DNA of 64,000 bases from Zelopaecilomyces penicillatus (GCA_005765155.1 VCCP01000006.1:942501-1006500); one strand, 5' to 3'; counted from the stretch's first letter, positions 34,072 through 45,963 are shown. A program made the numbers and translations. The notes: generated by a model not told the origin, from the sequence alone.

Positions 34072-35655
34072 CTACTCCTGTGCACGCAGGTTCGAGTGAG
34101 ACACCAGCTTGTACACCGTAATCACCGCCTTGTGATCCGACGGCCACTCATTATCCTTATGGTTCGGCTGCGCCTTGGGACTCCCCACCACAACCGCATC
34201 AGAATGCAGCGCCTTGAGCGACTTGCCCTTGTGGTAGATGAAATCAATACGGTCGAGCGGCTCGGGCCGGCCCTCGTTGTCGAGGTAGATGGGCGACCAG
34301 GTGTTTCCCGGCTTGTGGACCGGGTTCGGGTGGAGCAGGCGGTACGAGTCGATGAGGCCGGCCTCCTCGGGCAGCACGGACGTCGGCCACGGCACGTCGT
34401 AGGCGCCGCAGTGTTGGTCGCGCGCGGCTTTGGTCCAGTCGAGGTGCGAGGGCGCGTTGAAGTCGCCGGTGAGAAGCACGGGGATGTTGTCGGCGTTGTC
34501 GAGCTGGGGTTTCATGGCTTTGAGGATTTCAATGATTTGGGGAGTGCGGCGTGACTGCTCTTCGATCTCGAGGACCTTTTCGAGGGGTGACTTGTCGAAG
34601 CAGAAGCCGTATGGGCCGTAAGGGTACGCGCCGAGATGGCAGTTGTGTAAGATAATTTGGCTGTCGTCTCCGTCTAGGGCAATGCGAACGGAGCCACCGG
34701 CCTGCTGCTCGGGGTAGGTCTCGACAATGGGGTAGCGGCTGACGATGCCAGAGTCGTGGCTCTGCCATGAGTACCAGCCGAGGGCATTCCCAAGCCGGGT
34801 TGCATGGCCGCCGCCGCTCTCCTGCAGACCGACGACATCGACGTTGCTGTTGGCCAGGACGCGCACCTGCTTACGGTGGAAGTCGTTGACCTCCCGGCCG
34901 CCGTACCACAGATTGAACGACATGACCTTGAGCTCTTCAACAAGCGGCTCGTGCGCCCGACGCACGGGAATCGTGATCTCGATGCTGGCCGTGGATCCGT
35001 CGCTGGCCTCTGCCTCAATCGTAAACTCGGTCGAGCCGCTAAAGTACGCCGGCGTGCCGGAGACGACGCCGTCGGTAGACACGCGGACCCACTGGTCGTT
35101 GAGGCCGTAGTTGGACTTGGTAAACTTGGTGTCGCCGTCCGGCGCATCGCTCAGCAGCCCGCTGATGCGAGCCTCAAAGGGAGTGTCCCGACGAGCGTTC
35201 TTGAGTGTGATTTCCTCCACGATGAAGGAAACATTTCCCTTGCCGCCGACGGCAACGGCAATGGGCTTGGCGAGCCACTTGTACCCGTCGTTGGCAAGGA
35301 AATACGCCCTGTAGGACCCCGGCTGGAGCTTATCGGTGGCTACTTGCACCTCGCCGCTCTTCTCCGGCGCATAGGACCACGTCAGTGACGGCTGTACGAA
35401 TTCCTGCTTCTCGGGCCCGTCTGCGGCGGAGTAGTAGAGGGCGACCCAGTTCTTGGCGCCGGGCGAATCGGTTGCGTATTTGAATGTGAGGGCCGGCTTG
35501 CCGCTGACAAGGGATAGCGAGCCCGAGGCGCTGCTGCTGCTGCTGCCATCGTCCGTCTGACGCTCGCCGATGACGCCGGCCGCGACCGGGGACGGGCCGA
35601 AGAGGAGGGAGAAAAGGCCTGCCATGGCTATGGGGATGAAAGGTTGAAGACGCAT
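34072..35655 (-). CDS. Secreted endonuclease/exonuclease/phosphatase-fold protein
   Basis: Single exon, 527 aa. A signal peptide (about residues 1-26, ending PVAAG) targets secretion. Residues 45-240 form one or two beta-sandwich-like modules: the first resembles calcineurin/purple-acid-phosphatase N-terminal sandwiches (KNWVALYYS), the second resembles cadherin/Ig-like folds (TDGVVSGTPAYFSGSTEFTI). The EEP catalytic domain follows, with VMSFNLWYGG, VGLQESGGG, GDFNAPSHLDW and a terminal WPSDHKAV that hold the metal-binding Asn, Glu, Asp and His. Family members hydrolyse nucleic acids, phosphoinositides or sphingomyelin. The fusion to Ig-like modules suggests action on extracellular substrates, which I cannot specify. 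Confidence 0.87.
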   Translation of the reverse strand: MRLQPFIPIAMAGLFSLLFGPSPVAAGVIGERQTDDGSSSSSASGSLSLVSGKPALTFKYATDSPGAKNWVALYYSAADGPEKQEFVQPSLTWSYAPEKSGEVQVATDKLQPGSYRAYFLANDGYKWLAKPIAVAVGGKGNVSFIVEEITLKNARRDTPFEARISGLLSDAPDGDTKFTKSNYGLNDQWVRVSTDGVVSGTPAYFSGSTEFTIEAEASDGSTASIEITIPVRRAHEPLVEELKVMSFNLWYGGREVNDFHRKQVRVLANSNVDVVGLQESGGGHATRLGNALGWYSWQSHDSGIVSRYPIVETYPEQQAGGSVRIALDGDDSQIILHNCHLGAYPYGPYGFCFDKSPLEKVLEIEEQSRRTPQIIEILKAMKPQLDNADNIPVLLTGDFNAPSHLDWTKAARDQHCGAYDVPWPTSVLPEEAGLIDSYRLLHPNPVHKPGNTWSPIYLDNEGRPEPLDRIDFIYHKGKSLKALHSDAVVVGSPKAQPNHKDNEWPSDHKAVITVYKLVSHSNLRAQE

Positions 35656-35956
35656 CGTAAGCGGTCAGTGGGGTCGAGCCAGCTTATGTAGTCCCTTTTT
35701 TTGTGTGTTTTAGCTGTGGTGTTTGTTAGCTTGTTGGTGGCTGCAGATCGGCTGGGGGGTTATCTTTACCCACGACAAATGATGCTCAGGGATGGACAAG
35801 AAGTTGGGCGTTGTATTTGAGAAGCAATCCAACCTCAATAAGAGAGAGAGAGAGAGGACGAGTAAGAGTGAGGCAAAGAAAGAGATGATGATATGGGTTG
35901 GATGGGATTGGGTGAAACCGAGACACAAGCATCGATAGCTGCTGGGATAGCACAGG

Positions 35957-35978
35957 ATATATATATATATATATATAT
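35957..35978. repeat. (AT)11 microsatellite
   Basis: Eleven perfect AT units about 300 bases upstream of the EEP-family gene start. Confidence 0.9.
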
Positions 35979-38481
35979 CAGCCATGACACAAGATCTATA
36001 TAAGCCATGACATGGGATACATACAAGTCATGGCAAGTGGAGAGACGTCTTATTCAGGTGGCTGTCATCATCCGGCCCAGAAGTCCCACGTTCTGCGAGG
36101 GGGTGAGAAGAAGGAAAGGAAAGAAAGCACACAAAGGCAAGGAAAGAAAGGGCCAGCTCGGCTTCCCATCCCAGGGTCCCCACTATACCTACGGGTTCTT
36201 GTTCATGTTACCCATACTGCATATCCTCCAAGTCGCGGATGCAACATTGGAGAACCAAACGTCACAGAGCACAAGGGCACAGGAAGCCACATGATAGGAT
36301 ATCTTATTCGGACCTGCTAGCTGCAGAAGAGACGGCCCCTAGCTAAAACCTGCGGTCAGGCACGCCGCAGATGTATTGGCAGAGAGAGAAAGACGGAGAA
36401 CAGAGACCTTGAGAGGGGGGGGAAGCGGCATGTGGTGGTGATGGCGGCATTGTCGTCACACTGCCTTTGGAGCTTTGGTTGCATCATAGCATGTGTGTGT
36501 GTGGTGTTGATGTTGTTGGAGTTAGTAGTAGAGGTGGTGCTTTGATGCGTGTAGTTGTACAGTGGCTGCAGGTACGTACGTAACTGTACACCACTGTACT
36601 CCGTACAGCCCTGTAAATTATAGCAGTGATGTCCCAGCGACTTAGCGAATCTGGAGGTATTGCCCAGGCGGGTACGCGCATGGACGGGCCTCCGTGCGTA
36701 CTGACAGCGGGCACACCAGCTACAATATCCCACTGAACACTACCATGCCAAATCATGGACCACTCAGCATCCGACCACTGTATTTCTGTAAATCGCCCTT
36801 GGAACGCCTTCCGATTCACATTCCCTCAGCCACGAATAATATTTATCATGTATTTGTAAACCCCGAAAATCATAGACTCATCAATGAAAAATCTGAATCC
36901 AAAGGCTCTTTTTATTTTATTTTCATTTTACCAAAACCCTGGTTTCCTTGGTTTCATGGGCTCCAGATTACTTTGCTGCAGACACACCCCCCCTGGAAGA
37001 TTGATAATAAATACCTACAACTACTCGAAAAACAAACCACCACGGGCAGCAGCCATCATTGGACACGTCCTTGACGTTCGTTCCCCCTCGATCGTCAGCC
37101 AAGACCTCCCATTCAATGGGAATGGGGCTGCCAAGGTAGAAAGTTACCTGGTGCCTGCATTAGAGGTTTCTTGGTCTGCGGTGAAGTAGAAAAAAAGAAG
37201 TCCGTGAGGGCCAATGCGTGCGACTCGTGGCCACCCTCTCTCGTTGATTTGATTGATTGATTGATGGCCTTGCATTGTGTTAAACCCGACAACGTGCTCC
37301 CCATCTCGGGACCTTTTTTTTTGTTAAAACGACCGTCTTTGTTGGGGGCTAGTCAAAGCGGCTTTTCATCTACCGACGGCTTATACCACTTTCACTTCAT
37401 AGTACATACTTGGACTAGATATTTTCCGCTACAAGCGCAAGGTCGATTTAAGAACCGACCAATACAATCGCCTTATTAGCCAACGATGGACGGAGTCTCG
37501 GCAACAGGGAGATATCATATGATCCCCAAGTAGGTAGGTGGCTTTTTGTTTTGATTTAGGTGTAGTACTGGGGCTGGTCAAGCTACACGGGCAGTTTTGA
37601 TTTCCGGATCCCAACAACCAGTCATTTGTATTGGCATCTGAGGACCTGCAGCGTTGCATTGCCCAAGTCATCATTATTTAGTGGATATTGTACATACAAG
37701 GGACCTTTTTGCCGGTGAAGCGCGGAGGGTTTGCGGATATGCGGCTTTGAAATGTTCCCCAGTAAATGTCCTAGTTTTCTGGGAGTTCTGATTCTAACCT
37801 TCCCTTTCTTTCTGTAGCAGCCTCTTTGAGCGTGGTGTACTTGAACATCCTCTCCACTTCATCTTGTAAGTGTGTCTAGTTTGGGAACTTGTGAATCAAC
37901 AAGAAGTATTTTTTACAAATACTTGACCAATAGCTTACAGCAAAAGCTTCAAAATCTATACTTCAAAAAAGGGAAAGAGACTGTACATCCTTTTCGCGTC
38001 TCGGTAATCCCATTGTGTGTTGGCACGGGAAAAGGCGGCAAGCTACCCAGGGGGGGCATGATCTTAGGTTACTGTTGGGACAAGCTTTTGAATGATACAT
38101 ACACATGTGGCCTAAAGCGTGTGGTGTTTTTGCTGAGCTCGGCTGGATGAGCCGCGTGGGCGGGATAATTAAGTGGTTTGATCTGCAAGGACTGTGTGTG
38201 AGAAAGACTTTCACTCAGCCATGTACAGTACAGTACATGTATTTGAGATGATGCAAAATAAAATGTAAGTCTGACGCATCCAAATCAAGCCTTTTTTTAT
38301 TTATCTTTAATGTCTCACATAGTTGCGGGTGATTCAGACCCCCAGCTGTCAAAAAAAAAAAAAAAAAGCATATGTCTAAAAGAATGTGGAGGAGGATCAA
38401 ATTAATTACCCTGTATGAGACCCAAGCCTGTGTGTGATGAGAATACCAAGCTAAGAGAATCAATCACAATGCCTTGTGCCT

Positions 38482-38509
38482 ATGGATGGATGGATGGATG
38501 GATGGATGG
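38482..38509. repeat. (ATGG)7 microsatellite
   Basis: Seven perfect tetranucleotide units in non-coding DNA. Confidence 0.9.
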
Positions 38510-39367
38510 GTAGTACTGTGGTTTTAGGTAGGTGGTGATTGAGTTCCATTCGGAGAAGCGTCGAGGACCCAAAGACCGGGACGTGATAGTCATTGATAAT
38601 GACACTATGTAATGCGTGTTCATCTCATGTTTAGTTCACATGTGCTGCCTCCAATATGCAAAAACCGCGATGTGCTGTTGTTGTGTTGTGTAGTATCGTG
38701 TAGTATGTCTCATCCGGTGACTACATCACCACTCCCCATCTCATGAGACCCTTCTTTTTTTTTTCATTTATTTATTCATCCCCTCCATTTATCTCTTGCC
38801 ATTCTTAAAAGCCCATAGCATACATACATACATACATATCAGTTCTATACCGCTCTTTTCCCTTTCAGTCACGTCATTCCCCCAACCCAACCCTCAAACT
38901 GCGGAGTAAGTTACATTGGGTGTGGGTTACACTCTACAGTAGACATTGTTTACGGCGGGCACGTGGGGAAGACACGCTTCGCACATTCGCTGCCCTCGCA
39001 AATCATGAGGTTCACGGACGAAGCTCAACTACCTACCGTGCGCCGCTGGCGGGTTCATTCTTTGGGGGCCATCTTTATTCGAATAATCATGTATTTTGAA
39101 CATTCATGTATTTTGAGCGTGCTTATTTTACATGTGACTTTGCGCAAGGTCCCCTCCCTTTTTTTCTAGCCTCTAGCTATTCCCCCCCTCTCTTTCTTAA
39201 TCGGTGTTTTATGGTGTATGTTGACTCGACTTTTTGACTCATATGTCTCATTAAACAATCAATAAGAATAATAATGACAAGTATGTATATAGGTACACCG
39301 TCTATGGGAGGAGAATGGGCTATGCATGCAGAAAACTAATACTTTGCATGCTTCAAAAAGACCACCA

Positions 39368-41728
39368 TCACAGAGCCGCATCCTTCCGCCTACTCCACTG
39401 ATGAACCATCTTCGCCTCTCCCGTCTTCCGCTGCACCTCGTCCCACAGCCGCGCCGTCAAGAACTTGTACAGATACGCAGACGCCCCATGGTACCCGATC
39501 CCGTGGTCGCTGTCGGTAAACGCCACCATCTTCATCTTGTCCGGAGACACGCCGTCGCCCATGAGCAGGTCCACCAGCGCCGCTGCGTTTTGGTAATGCA
39601 CGTTGTCGTCGCCCGTGCCGTGCAGCACCGCAAAGGAGCCGGCGAGCTTCTTGAACCCTTCCGTCTTGCGCACCGCCGTGGCGTTGTAGCCGGCGCTGTT
39701 GTCGGCGAGCGTCTTCATGTAGCGCTCCGTGTACATGGAGTCGTAGAAACGCCAGTCTGAGACAGGCGCCGTGATGAGCCCGTGGGAGAAGACGCCAGAG
39801 TTCTCCTCGATGGTCTTGGCGGTTAGATAGCCACCGAAGGACCATCCCCACATGCCTACCCGGTTCTTGTCGATGAAGCTGTTGCGCGCTGTGAGCTCCT
39901 TGGCTGCCCAGATCTGGTCCTTGGGCTCTAGGTTTCCTAGCTGCCGTGTCACCGCGGCCCGGAACTTGCGACCCTTGAAGCCCGTGCCGCGGTTGTCTAC
40001 CGTGTAAGTGATGTATTGTAGCTCAGGCTCTGACGAGATGTAGGCCGACCAGCCGTAGCTCTGGAACGACTTGAGCACCGACTGCGCTCCCGGACCGCCG
40101 TATGGGGTGAAAAGCGCCGGGTAGCGCTTGCTCGGGTCAAAGTTGACCGGCAGCTTCTGCATCACGTTGAGAGAGAAGCCCTCTGGGTGCTTCAACTCAA
40201 AGTAGGTAATGTTGGGCAGCTTGTACTCCTCAATCTTCTTGTAAAACGCGGCGTTGGATGTCAGCGTCCGCAGCGGCTTGGTGCTGTTGACCGAGTACAC
40301 CTCTTGGTAAGGCACATCAGGACCCCGGTAGCTCAGGATATAGAAGCCTCCCTTGGACGAAAACGAAGCGCCCCAAACAGCCGCAACCTTGTCGTCGACG
40401 AGCGGCTTGATCTCCTTCTTGGAATAGGAGACACTGTAGATGTGTCGCTCCGTGCTGTGACGAGTTGTGGCGCTGTAGTAGATGAGAGCCCGTGCCGCGT
40501 CAATATACAGGATGTTTTCCACCTCCCAATTGCCGGACGTGAGTTGGATAGGCTTTCCACCGCTCACCGGGTAGAGGTAAATGTGCATCCAGCCAGACTC
40601 GTCTGATAGATCAACGTAGTAGGTCTTGCGTGTACTGGTCTTGACGCCGCCGCTCTTGACGTCACCAACATACGAAATAGCCAGGCTATTGTCCAGCCAG
40701 CCGTCGGTGCCATCTCTCTCGCGGACGACCGTGGACGACTTGGCCTCCGGGTTGACGAGCACATGTTTCTCCTTATCCTGGACGCGGTTAAAGGCGCGAT
40801 AGATGACGGCTGAGTGGCCATCCGTAACCCAAGCAACCTCTCCAATAATAGTATCCTTGCCAAACGCCGTGACAGGCAATGCGCTTTGCTTCTTGGTCTC
40901 GACGTTGACCAGGCTGAACTGCACCGTCGGGTTGGGCGTGCCGACTTTAGGATACCGCAGCTCCAGCTCGGCCGGGTACTGCGGCGCGACGGCCTGGTTG
41001 TCCATGTAATAGGGAATAGTAAAAGTGCCGACGCCCGTCTCGTTGAAGCTCAGAAACGCAACGTACTTGGAGTCCGGCGAGAACCACAGCGCTGAGCGGT
41101 CGCCCAAGATTTCTTCCTCGTACACCCAGTCAGGCACGCCGTTGAACATGTCCGGTCCGCCATTCGTCGTGATGCGGTGAATCTTGGCCGTGCTGTCACG
41201 CAGATACAGGTCGTTGTTGCGCACAAAGGCGATGCTCCGGCCGTTGGGCGCCAGCTTCGCATACTGAATGTCGCCGACCTGGTCATCCACGAGGGCCGTC
41301 TTCTTGCCGCTTGCCACGTCCAGCAAAAAGTAGTTTGAAAAGTACGAGTGGCGGTACTGCTTGGTCGCGTTGGTGGACAGCAGTACCGTCTTGTCGTCAG
41401 AGCTGATCCAGTATTCGCGCAGGTCCTGGGGCATCAAGTCGGCGCGCAGAAAGACGCGACTGGCGCCAGACACGATGTCCTCGAGCACCAGATCGCCCTT
41501 GTCGTTCTTGGTGATGTATTGGCCGTCGGCGCCGCTCGACGCCCACTGCACTGACCGGCTGGATGGGCGGATCGTGGCACTGGGAGTGGTCTCGTTGTAC
41601 GTGAGCAGCCGGTTGCCGTTGCCTGTGGGCTGCTGAGGCTGTCGCGGCGGGTCAATGGCCAAGGCTGGCAGCAGCAGCAGCGACAAGACGGCCGCGCATT
41701 TGCAGAGTGAGGATGCCATTGAGGGCAT
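39368..41728 (-). CDS. dpp4: Secreted dipeptidyl-peptidase IV
   Basis: Single exon, 786 aa from the ATG at 41728; a second ATG three codons on is an equal candidate. The frame is open to 41941, but that stretch translates a poly-G run and is leader. A signal peptide (LSLLLLPALA) shows secretion. The beta-propeller carries DWVYEEEIL, whose Glu pair binds the substrate N-terminus. The peptidase domain has YPALFTPYGGPG and the triad Ser630 (GWSFGGY), Asp707 (GTGDDNVH) and His742 (DSDHGI). Several N-x-S/T sites suggest glycosylation. The enzyme removes X-Pro or X-Ala dipeptides in external protein digestion and lacks the N-terminal membrane anchor of vacuolar DPAP-B types. Confidence 0.95.
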   Translation of the reverse strand: MPSMASSLCKCAAVLSLLLLPALAIDPPRQPQQPTGNGNRLLTYNETTPSATIRPSSRSVQWASSGADGQYITKNDKGDLVLEDIVSGASRVFLRADLMPQDLREYWISSDDKTVLLSTNATKQYRHSYFSNYFLLDVASGKKTALVDDQVGDIQYAKLAPNGRSIAFVRNNDLYLRDSTAKIHRITTNGGPDMFNGVPDWVYEEEILGDRSALWFSPDSKYVAFLSFNETGVGTFTIPYYMDNQAVAPQYPAELELRYPKVGTPNPTVQFSLVNVETKKQSALPVTAFGKDTIIGEVAWVTDGHSAVIYRAFNRVQDKEKHVLVNPEAKSSTVVRERDGTDGWLDNSLAISYVGDVKSGGVKTSTRKTYYVDLSDESGWMHIYLYPVSGGKPIQLTSGNWEVENILYIDAARALIYYSATTRHSTERHIYSVSYSKKEIKPLVDDKVAAVWGASFSSKGGFYILSYRGPDVPYQEVYSVNSTKPLRTLTSNAAFYKKIEEYKLPNITYFELKHPEGFSLNVMQKLPVNFDPSKRYPALFTPYGGPGAQSVLKSFQSYGWSAYISSEPELQYITYTVDNRGTGFKGRKFRAAVTRQLGNLEPKDQIWAAKELTARNSFIDKNRVGMWGWSFGGYLTAKTIEENSGVFSHGLITAPVSDWRFYDSMYTERYMKTLADNSAGYNATAVRKTEGFKKLAGSFAVLHGTGDDNVHYQNAAALVDLLMGDGVSPDKMKMVAFTDSDHGIGYHGASAYLYKFLTARLWDEVQRKTGEAKMVHQWSRRKDAAL

Positions 41729-41825
41729 CGTGGGCAGGCTGTTGATGACCTTGACTCTGCCTGGGGGGATGGAGGTAGCTGATGATGGGTTGTGTGGACA
41801 GCAGCTCTGGCAGCCGTAAGACGGC

Positions 41826-41848
41826 GGGGGGGGGGGGGGGGGGGGGGG
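41826..41848 (+). repeat. G23 homopolymer about 100 bases before DPP IV
   Basis: Twenty-three consecutive G on the plus strand, hence a C-run in the DPP IV sense strand. It lies in the probable 5' leader or core promoter of that gene. Runs of this length can form G-quadruplex or i-motif structures and are prone to length change; the exact count may also carry sequencing error. Confidence 0.85.
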
Positions 41849-43681
41849 ATACGAGAAGGTATTTACTTTATACGCGAGTTCGCCCAATGATCTCTGGCCG
41901 AGGTTACATGCATCCCGCTCTGAATACAGCTCTGGGATCAATTAGGCTTCCATATTCCCCGCGAGGCTCGCAGCTCGCAAAGCTTGGCAGCCTAGGCCGA
42001 CAATAGAGCCAACACCGGCATTATTACGACTCACGGGGCATTCCAGTCGCTCGCCATTGGGACCCCAGATATACAAATCGCCAAATCGCCAATTGCCCAG
42101 AACCCAACAGGAAGAAAAGTCATTACAAAACAAAAGATCCTCAGCCGCCCCCAGAAAAGATGCAGCCAAGACCCCGGGCTCTGCTATCTCAAGTCTAGGC
42201 AAGGCTAGCTCTCGCAGTTCAAGCTCACGAACCAGTCCCAGACAGGCCCTCCATAGGTAGTCAAATTGGCCACCCGACTGCGACCTTCTTCATCCGTGCT
42301 GCGTTCCCCACACGCGCCTAGTAATTTACACCTTGCACACCTCGGCACTGCCGCAATAGGTGTGAAGGATTCCGGCAGAAAACACAACCCATCAGGGTCT
42401 TTCAACCAGGATGAGAGTCTTGGCTGCAGCGCTGCTCATTTCGCGACTGGCGGGGGGGTATTGTCGGCATATTTTAAAAATCGCTCGTCGGAGCACTGCT
42501 TGCGCAATTGCGTGAATGGAAGGCGTAGAAAGAAAGTAGAGTGGCGACTAGCTAGACGCTTCCCAACGGATGGATCCGTACATGCACGCATTTGAGACAA
42601 GTGCACTCGCTATCAATAATTCCACGATTAGTACCTACGTGAGTAAGTATGTCCCTTTGACTCCGGCCGGCTGGCTCCATATTCATCGGCCGAATGGTGG
42701 AGTCTGCTCCGGTAAGGTGGGTCAGACATGTGTATCAACCCACGGGGGCCCCCGAAGAGTAACGGAGCCACAGCCGGACCTAAACAATACAAAACGCTTC
42801 CCGTGCTCTGTAGTAATGTACCGAAGCGGTAAGCATCTTACCGGGAGCATCGGACCCCCTTAAGAAGGTGATTCCTTGACAAAGGAAGTTTGTTAGTTCC
42901 ATTTTGGCATACTGTCCATCGAGGTTTTGGAGATGGTTGCGATATCCGACCAAGATAGAATGAATACCACTACGCGCAAGCCTCCTTCCTTCGCTTGGAT
43001 GAAGAAAAACCGATCAAAGAGCACAGTATAAAGTGTTACAGGCATAGATAAATTGACCACCTTCCATCCAACTCTTCCCCGCAGCAACATGACGCTGCGC
43101 CAGTGGCTTCAAGCACATATTGAGTCGTCACAGTGCAGGTATCACACACAATAATGCCACTTGGCATATCCAACTTGCGTAATAGCTTCTCCAGTTATAA
43201 ATTGAATCATCGCAAGCCTGATAATAATACATTCGATGTTTACTTTCATTGCATATTAGCAGCCATTCGATCTAGTTTTTCTTTCTTTCTCCCTTTCCAC
43301 AAAGCATGAAAACGATTAGCATGTCCGACTAACACAAGGTGTGCTCAAACATCCCAAAGTAAACATAGCTATGTTAAATAAGCGGTCGCCGAATCGCAAT
43401 GTAGGCATATAGGCATATTGAGCTTCGCCTCAATAACACCGCCAGTCAATGTTTCCCGGAGCAAGTGGCCGTCCAACGCTAACACTTTCCATACTGTATC
43501 TAAACTTCGTACGTACAAAATAAACCATCAAAAACGATGCTTCTCTTACTTCATCTAATCTTTATATTCAACCACTGTTGTGATTCGTCCCCGCATCCCC
43601 TACTAGAACTAAAAGGGACGACGCGCTACCGCCCCATCTGCAATATATATTAAGTACTAACATAGAAAACACGTTATCAAC

Positions 43682-43855
43682 ATGCATGGAGCTCTACAAT
43701 ACGAAGCACTCATATTGGTTGGCTGCGCCTTGGGATGACCACCCAAGCGGGGTATTGAAGCTGCTATTCGAGGCTTCATCGTTGAGCGCCTCGCCACTGA
43801 CGTTTTGTACGCATCATATGGCAGTGAAATGCTCCGCGCTGGCCGCAAGTTGGTT
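43682..43855 (+). pseudogene. Possible decayed coding fragment
   Basis: From the ATG at 43682, one frame reads 18 codons, hits a TGA at 43736-43738, then continues protein-like: RGIEAAIRGFIVERLATDV and on to LRAGRKLVV. It stops at a clean GTGAGT donor at 43856. The mix of charged and aliphatic residues and the donor suggest an exon relic, and TGA could derive from CGA by C-to-T change. I cannot name a family. A chance ORF is quite possible. Confidence 0.25.
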
Positions 43856-43959
43856 GTGAGTACTGTTAAACCTGTTTCAAGACATGTAATGGGTCTTTAA
43901 AAGGTGATGCTCAGCTCGTCACCTATCACGATAGTCTAAGCCAAACCATACTCAACCAC

Positions 43960-43989
43960 AAAAATTCCAACATCAAAAATTCCAACATC
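43960..43989. repeat. Two perfect 15-bp direct repeats
   Basis: AAAAATTCCAACATC occurs twice back-to-back, followed by a partial third unit (AAAAAG), 57 bases before the ATG at 44046. The position fits a leader or core promoter. Confidence 0.85.
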
Positions 43990-44045
43990 AAAAAGCTTGC
44001 TCTCGAGCTGCACTGCAACTACCCACAATAGACTTCTTCATCATC

Positions 44046-44368
44046 ATGAGTGGCATCACCGACGAAGCGGCCATTGAAGGCCACGACCTCATCCACAACG
44101 CTGAGCTTGAAGAGCAAAAGGTACCCACCTGTATACACCAACCACTTCAGCCATGCTGCAATGTAGATGTGTGCATGCGTGCATTTTGTATTTAAATAGA
44201 CTGGGCTAACGGTATTTGCAACTTTCTTCTTATCAGGCACACGGCAAGGATGCCATGACTACAGATGATTATGAGGAGCATGAAGAATCTCAACCCCAGG
44301 GACAGCAACGACAAGAGCCTGGTGTCCAGCCTGGCATGGACAAGGTGCAGGTGAAGGAAGGGTCTTGA
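44046..44368 (+). CDS. Small hydrophilic protein (68 aa), function unknown
   Basis: Two exons (44046-44120, 44237-44368). The intron is 116 bp with a GTACCC donor, a GGCTAAC branch and a TATCAG acceptor, phase 0. The protein is acidic and Gln/Glu/His-rich (ELEEQKAHGKDAMTTDDYEE, then QPQGQQRQEPGVQPGMDK). It has no signal peptide, membrane segment or cysteine. Such short, charged, disordered proteins in fungi are often stress- or spore-associated, but I do not recognise this one. A strong splice signature and a compact promoter with direct repeats are the main support. Confidence 0.6.
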
Positions 44369-45963
44369 ATATGAAGTTTAAGCTCAGTGCTGGTGATTGC
44401 GTGGACCCAGTGGACGAGTAAACTGTCCTTTTTTCAATATTGATTCACATCATTGATGAAGAACCTTGGTGGATTCGAGGTCAAGTGTATGGTGGGGACA
44501 ACAGTGTGTCTTTGCCATGGAGATCATCACAACTCATCAGTCTCAGTTCCTATCGGTGGGAGAAGTATTCCAACCTGCTTTTAATTGGACTTTTTTGTTC
44601 AAATTTCATTATAATGAATTACTAGGTGTTATTTTACTACTTTATTAACATGATGCATTTCAAATCTTGAAAACACCTGATTCATAGCATCGCCTCTGAT
44701 GCCTATTTGCATTCAGCGCCCGCCCTATAGCACTAGGGTAGGAACTGACTCGGTGTCTGAGACACAAAACTCAGCCTTTTATGTCCCTCGTCAAAACCCA
44801 TCGGCCATCATCTAGCCATAGCGCATTTCGGGCTTTGTTACGTATTCTTGGTAATAAATTATAAGGTAATACCAATGCTGAGACGGCGTGCGTAATCAAT
44901 CAGGTCAGGTTGAATGGAGACTCATCGCCAGAAAAGATCTCAATGTCCAATCTGTTGTGCTACCAATAAAATACAAGATGAAATACGAAGACCAATGGGG
45001 ACGGCTGCGTGCGTATTCGTACCTGCTGTTCTGCAGCTTAGCTGTCAGGTGACGTGGCGTGAGAATTGGACGAATGAGACAGCTCGCTGTAGTAGTGTAA
45101 GCCCATTGGGCAGATACTTCAAAGCGCCACTTTAGCTCTGTGTTGTTGGTTGGGCATGCATTCATTCATCCATTTCATTCACAGCACAAAACAGACAAGT
45201 ACTTATTCCTTACACATCCAGTAAACACGCATTTATAACTTCTTGTTCACTACTTTCACCATCTCCAGTAAAGAAACAGCAGAAGCAGATCCCAAAAAAC
45301 AAAGACATTTTTGTTTCTTCATGCTGCTTCAACACCTTCAAGGGCCTAGACCCCGTAAATAACTCAATCAGGCAGAATGCCCTCCCAACTCAAGGCCCGT
45401 GTTCCTGACGCTAGTCCCCCCCCAAGCCTAGATCACCGCTGCGACCCCTTTACATACGCCCTCCTCATTGGCCAGAACAACACACACAAAGTCCGTCTGA
45501 TCCGGTTCCGGTACCTTACAGGGTGGCTTTTGACAGCGCACGAGAAAAAGGATACCTGCAAGGCCCCTCCCAATAAGCTCGTTCCATGCGCTTGTAGTTG
45601 GGTGTCCTTCAGGTACCTTGTAGTCATTCATTCAGGTACTGGAGTCAATTCCGCCAGTCATCTGTTTTTCCCTGCTCACCGCGAAATTTCCCCCGGATTT
45701 GCCCATCGTGAGCTGAGAGAGGGGGGGTGCAAGGATTTTTTTATCGCGCGTTTCCCTTTTAACCCTTCACTTCCTTTTCGCAGATCTGCGTCGCGGGATT
45801 TCAGAAGAAAAAAAAGGACACATTCTTTTGACCCGCAGTCAGCGGTGTCGCGACGTGGGCAACAGCCGTTCATTGATCAGATTTAGATTTGTCTGCAAGA
45901 CAAACAGGCGTCTCAGCCGTCCATTCCTTCCCCCCCCTCCCCTGAGAGTCATTCATTTTCGCC
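44369..45963. other. 1.6-kb intergenic region
   Basis: No gene is seen. The stretch 45,370-45,960 is C/T-rich and probably the promoter and leader of the GPI-like protein gene; the ORF at 45377-45886 lies in this leader and looks random. Confidence 0.5.

Larger units (their letters stand above)
35656..39367. other. 3.7-kb intergenic region rich in simple repeats
   Basis: No credible gene. ORFs at 36007-36320 and 36694-37189 look random. Repeats include GA tracts (35842-35855), (AT)11 at 35957-35978, an A-run at 38349-38367, ATGG units at 38482-38509 and (TACA)n near 38820-38837. It holds the promoter of the EEP gene and the 3' region of DPP IV. Confidence 0.5.
41729..44045. other. 2.3-kb intergenic region
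   Basis: Promoter of DPP IV (with a G23 run) and upstream region of the 68-aa protein gene. One coding-like fragment lies at 43682-43855. ORFs at 42057-42863 show nothing protein-like. Confidence 0.5.

Noticed and set aside
36007..37189. Several 60-126 codon ORFs between the EEP and DPP IV genes
   Set aside because: They overlap one another in different frames, have biased low-complexity composition and no splice or start context.
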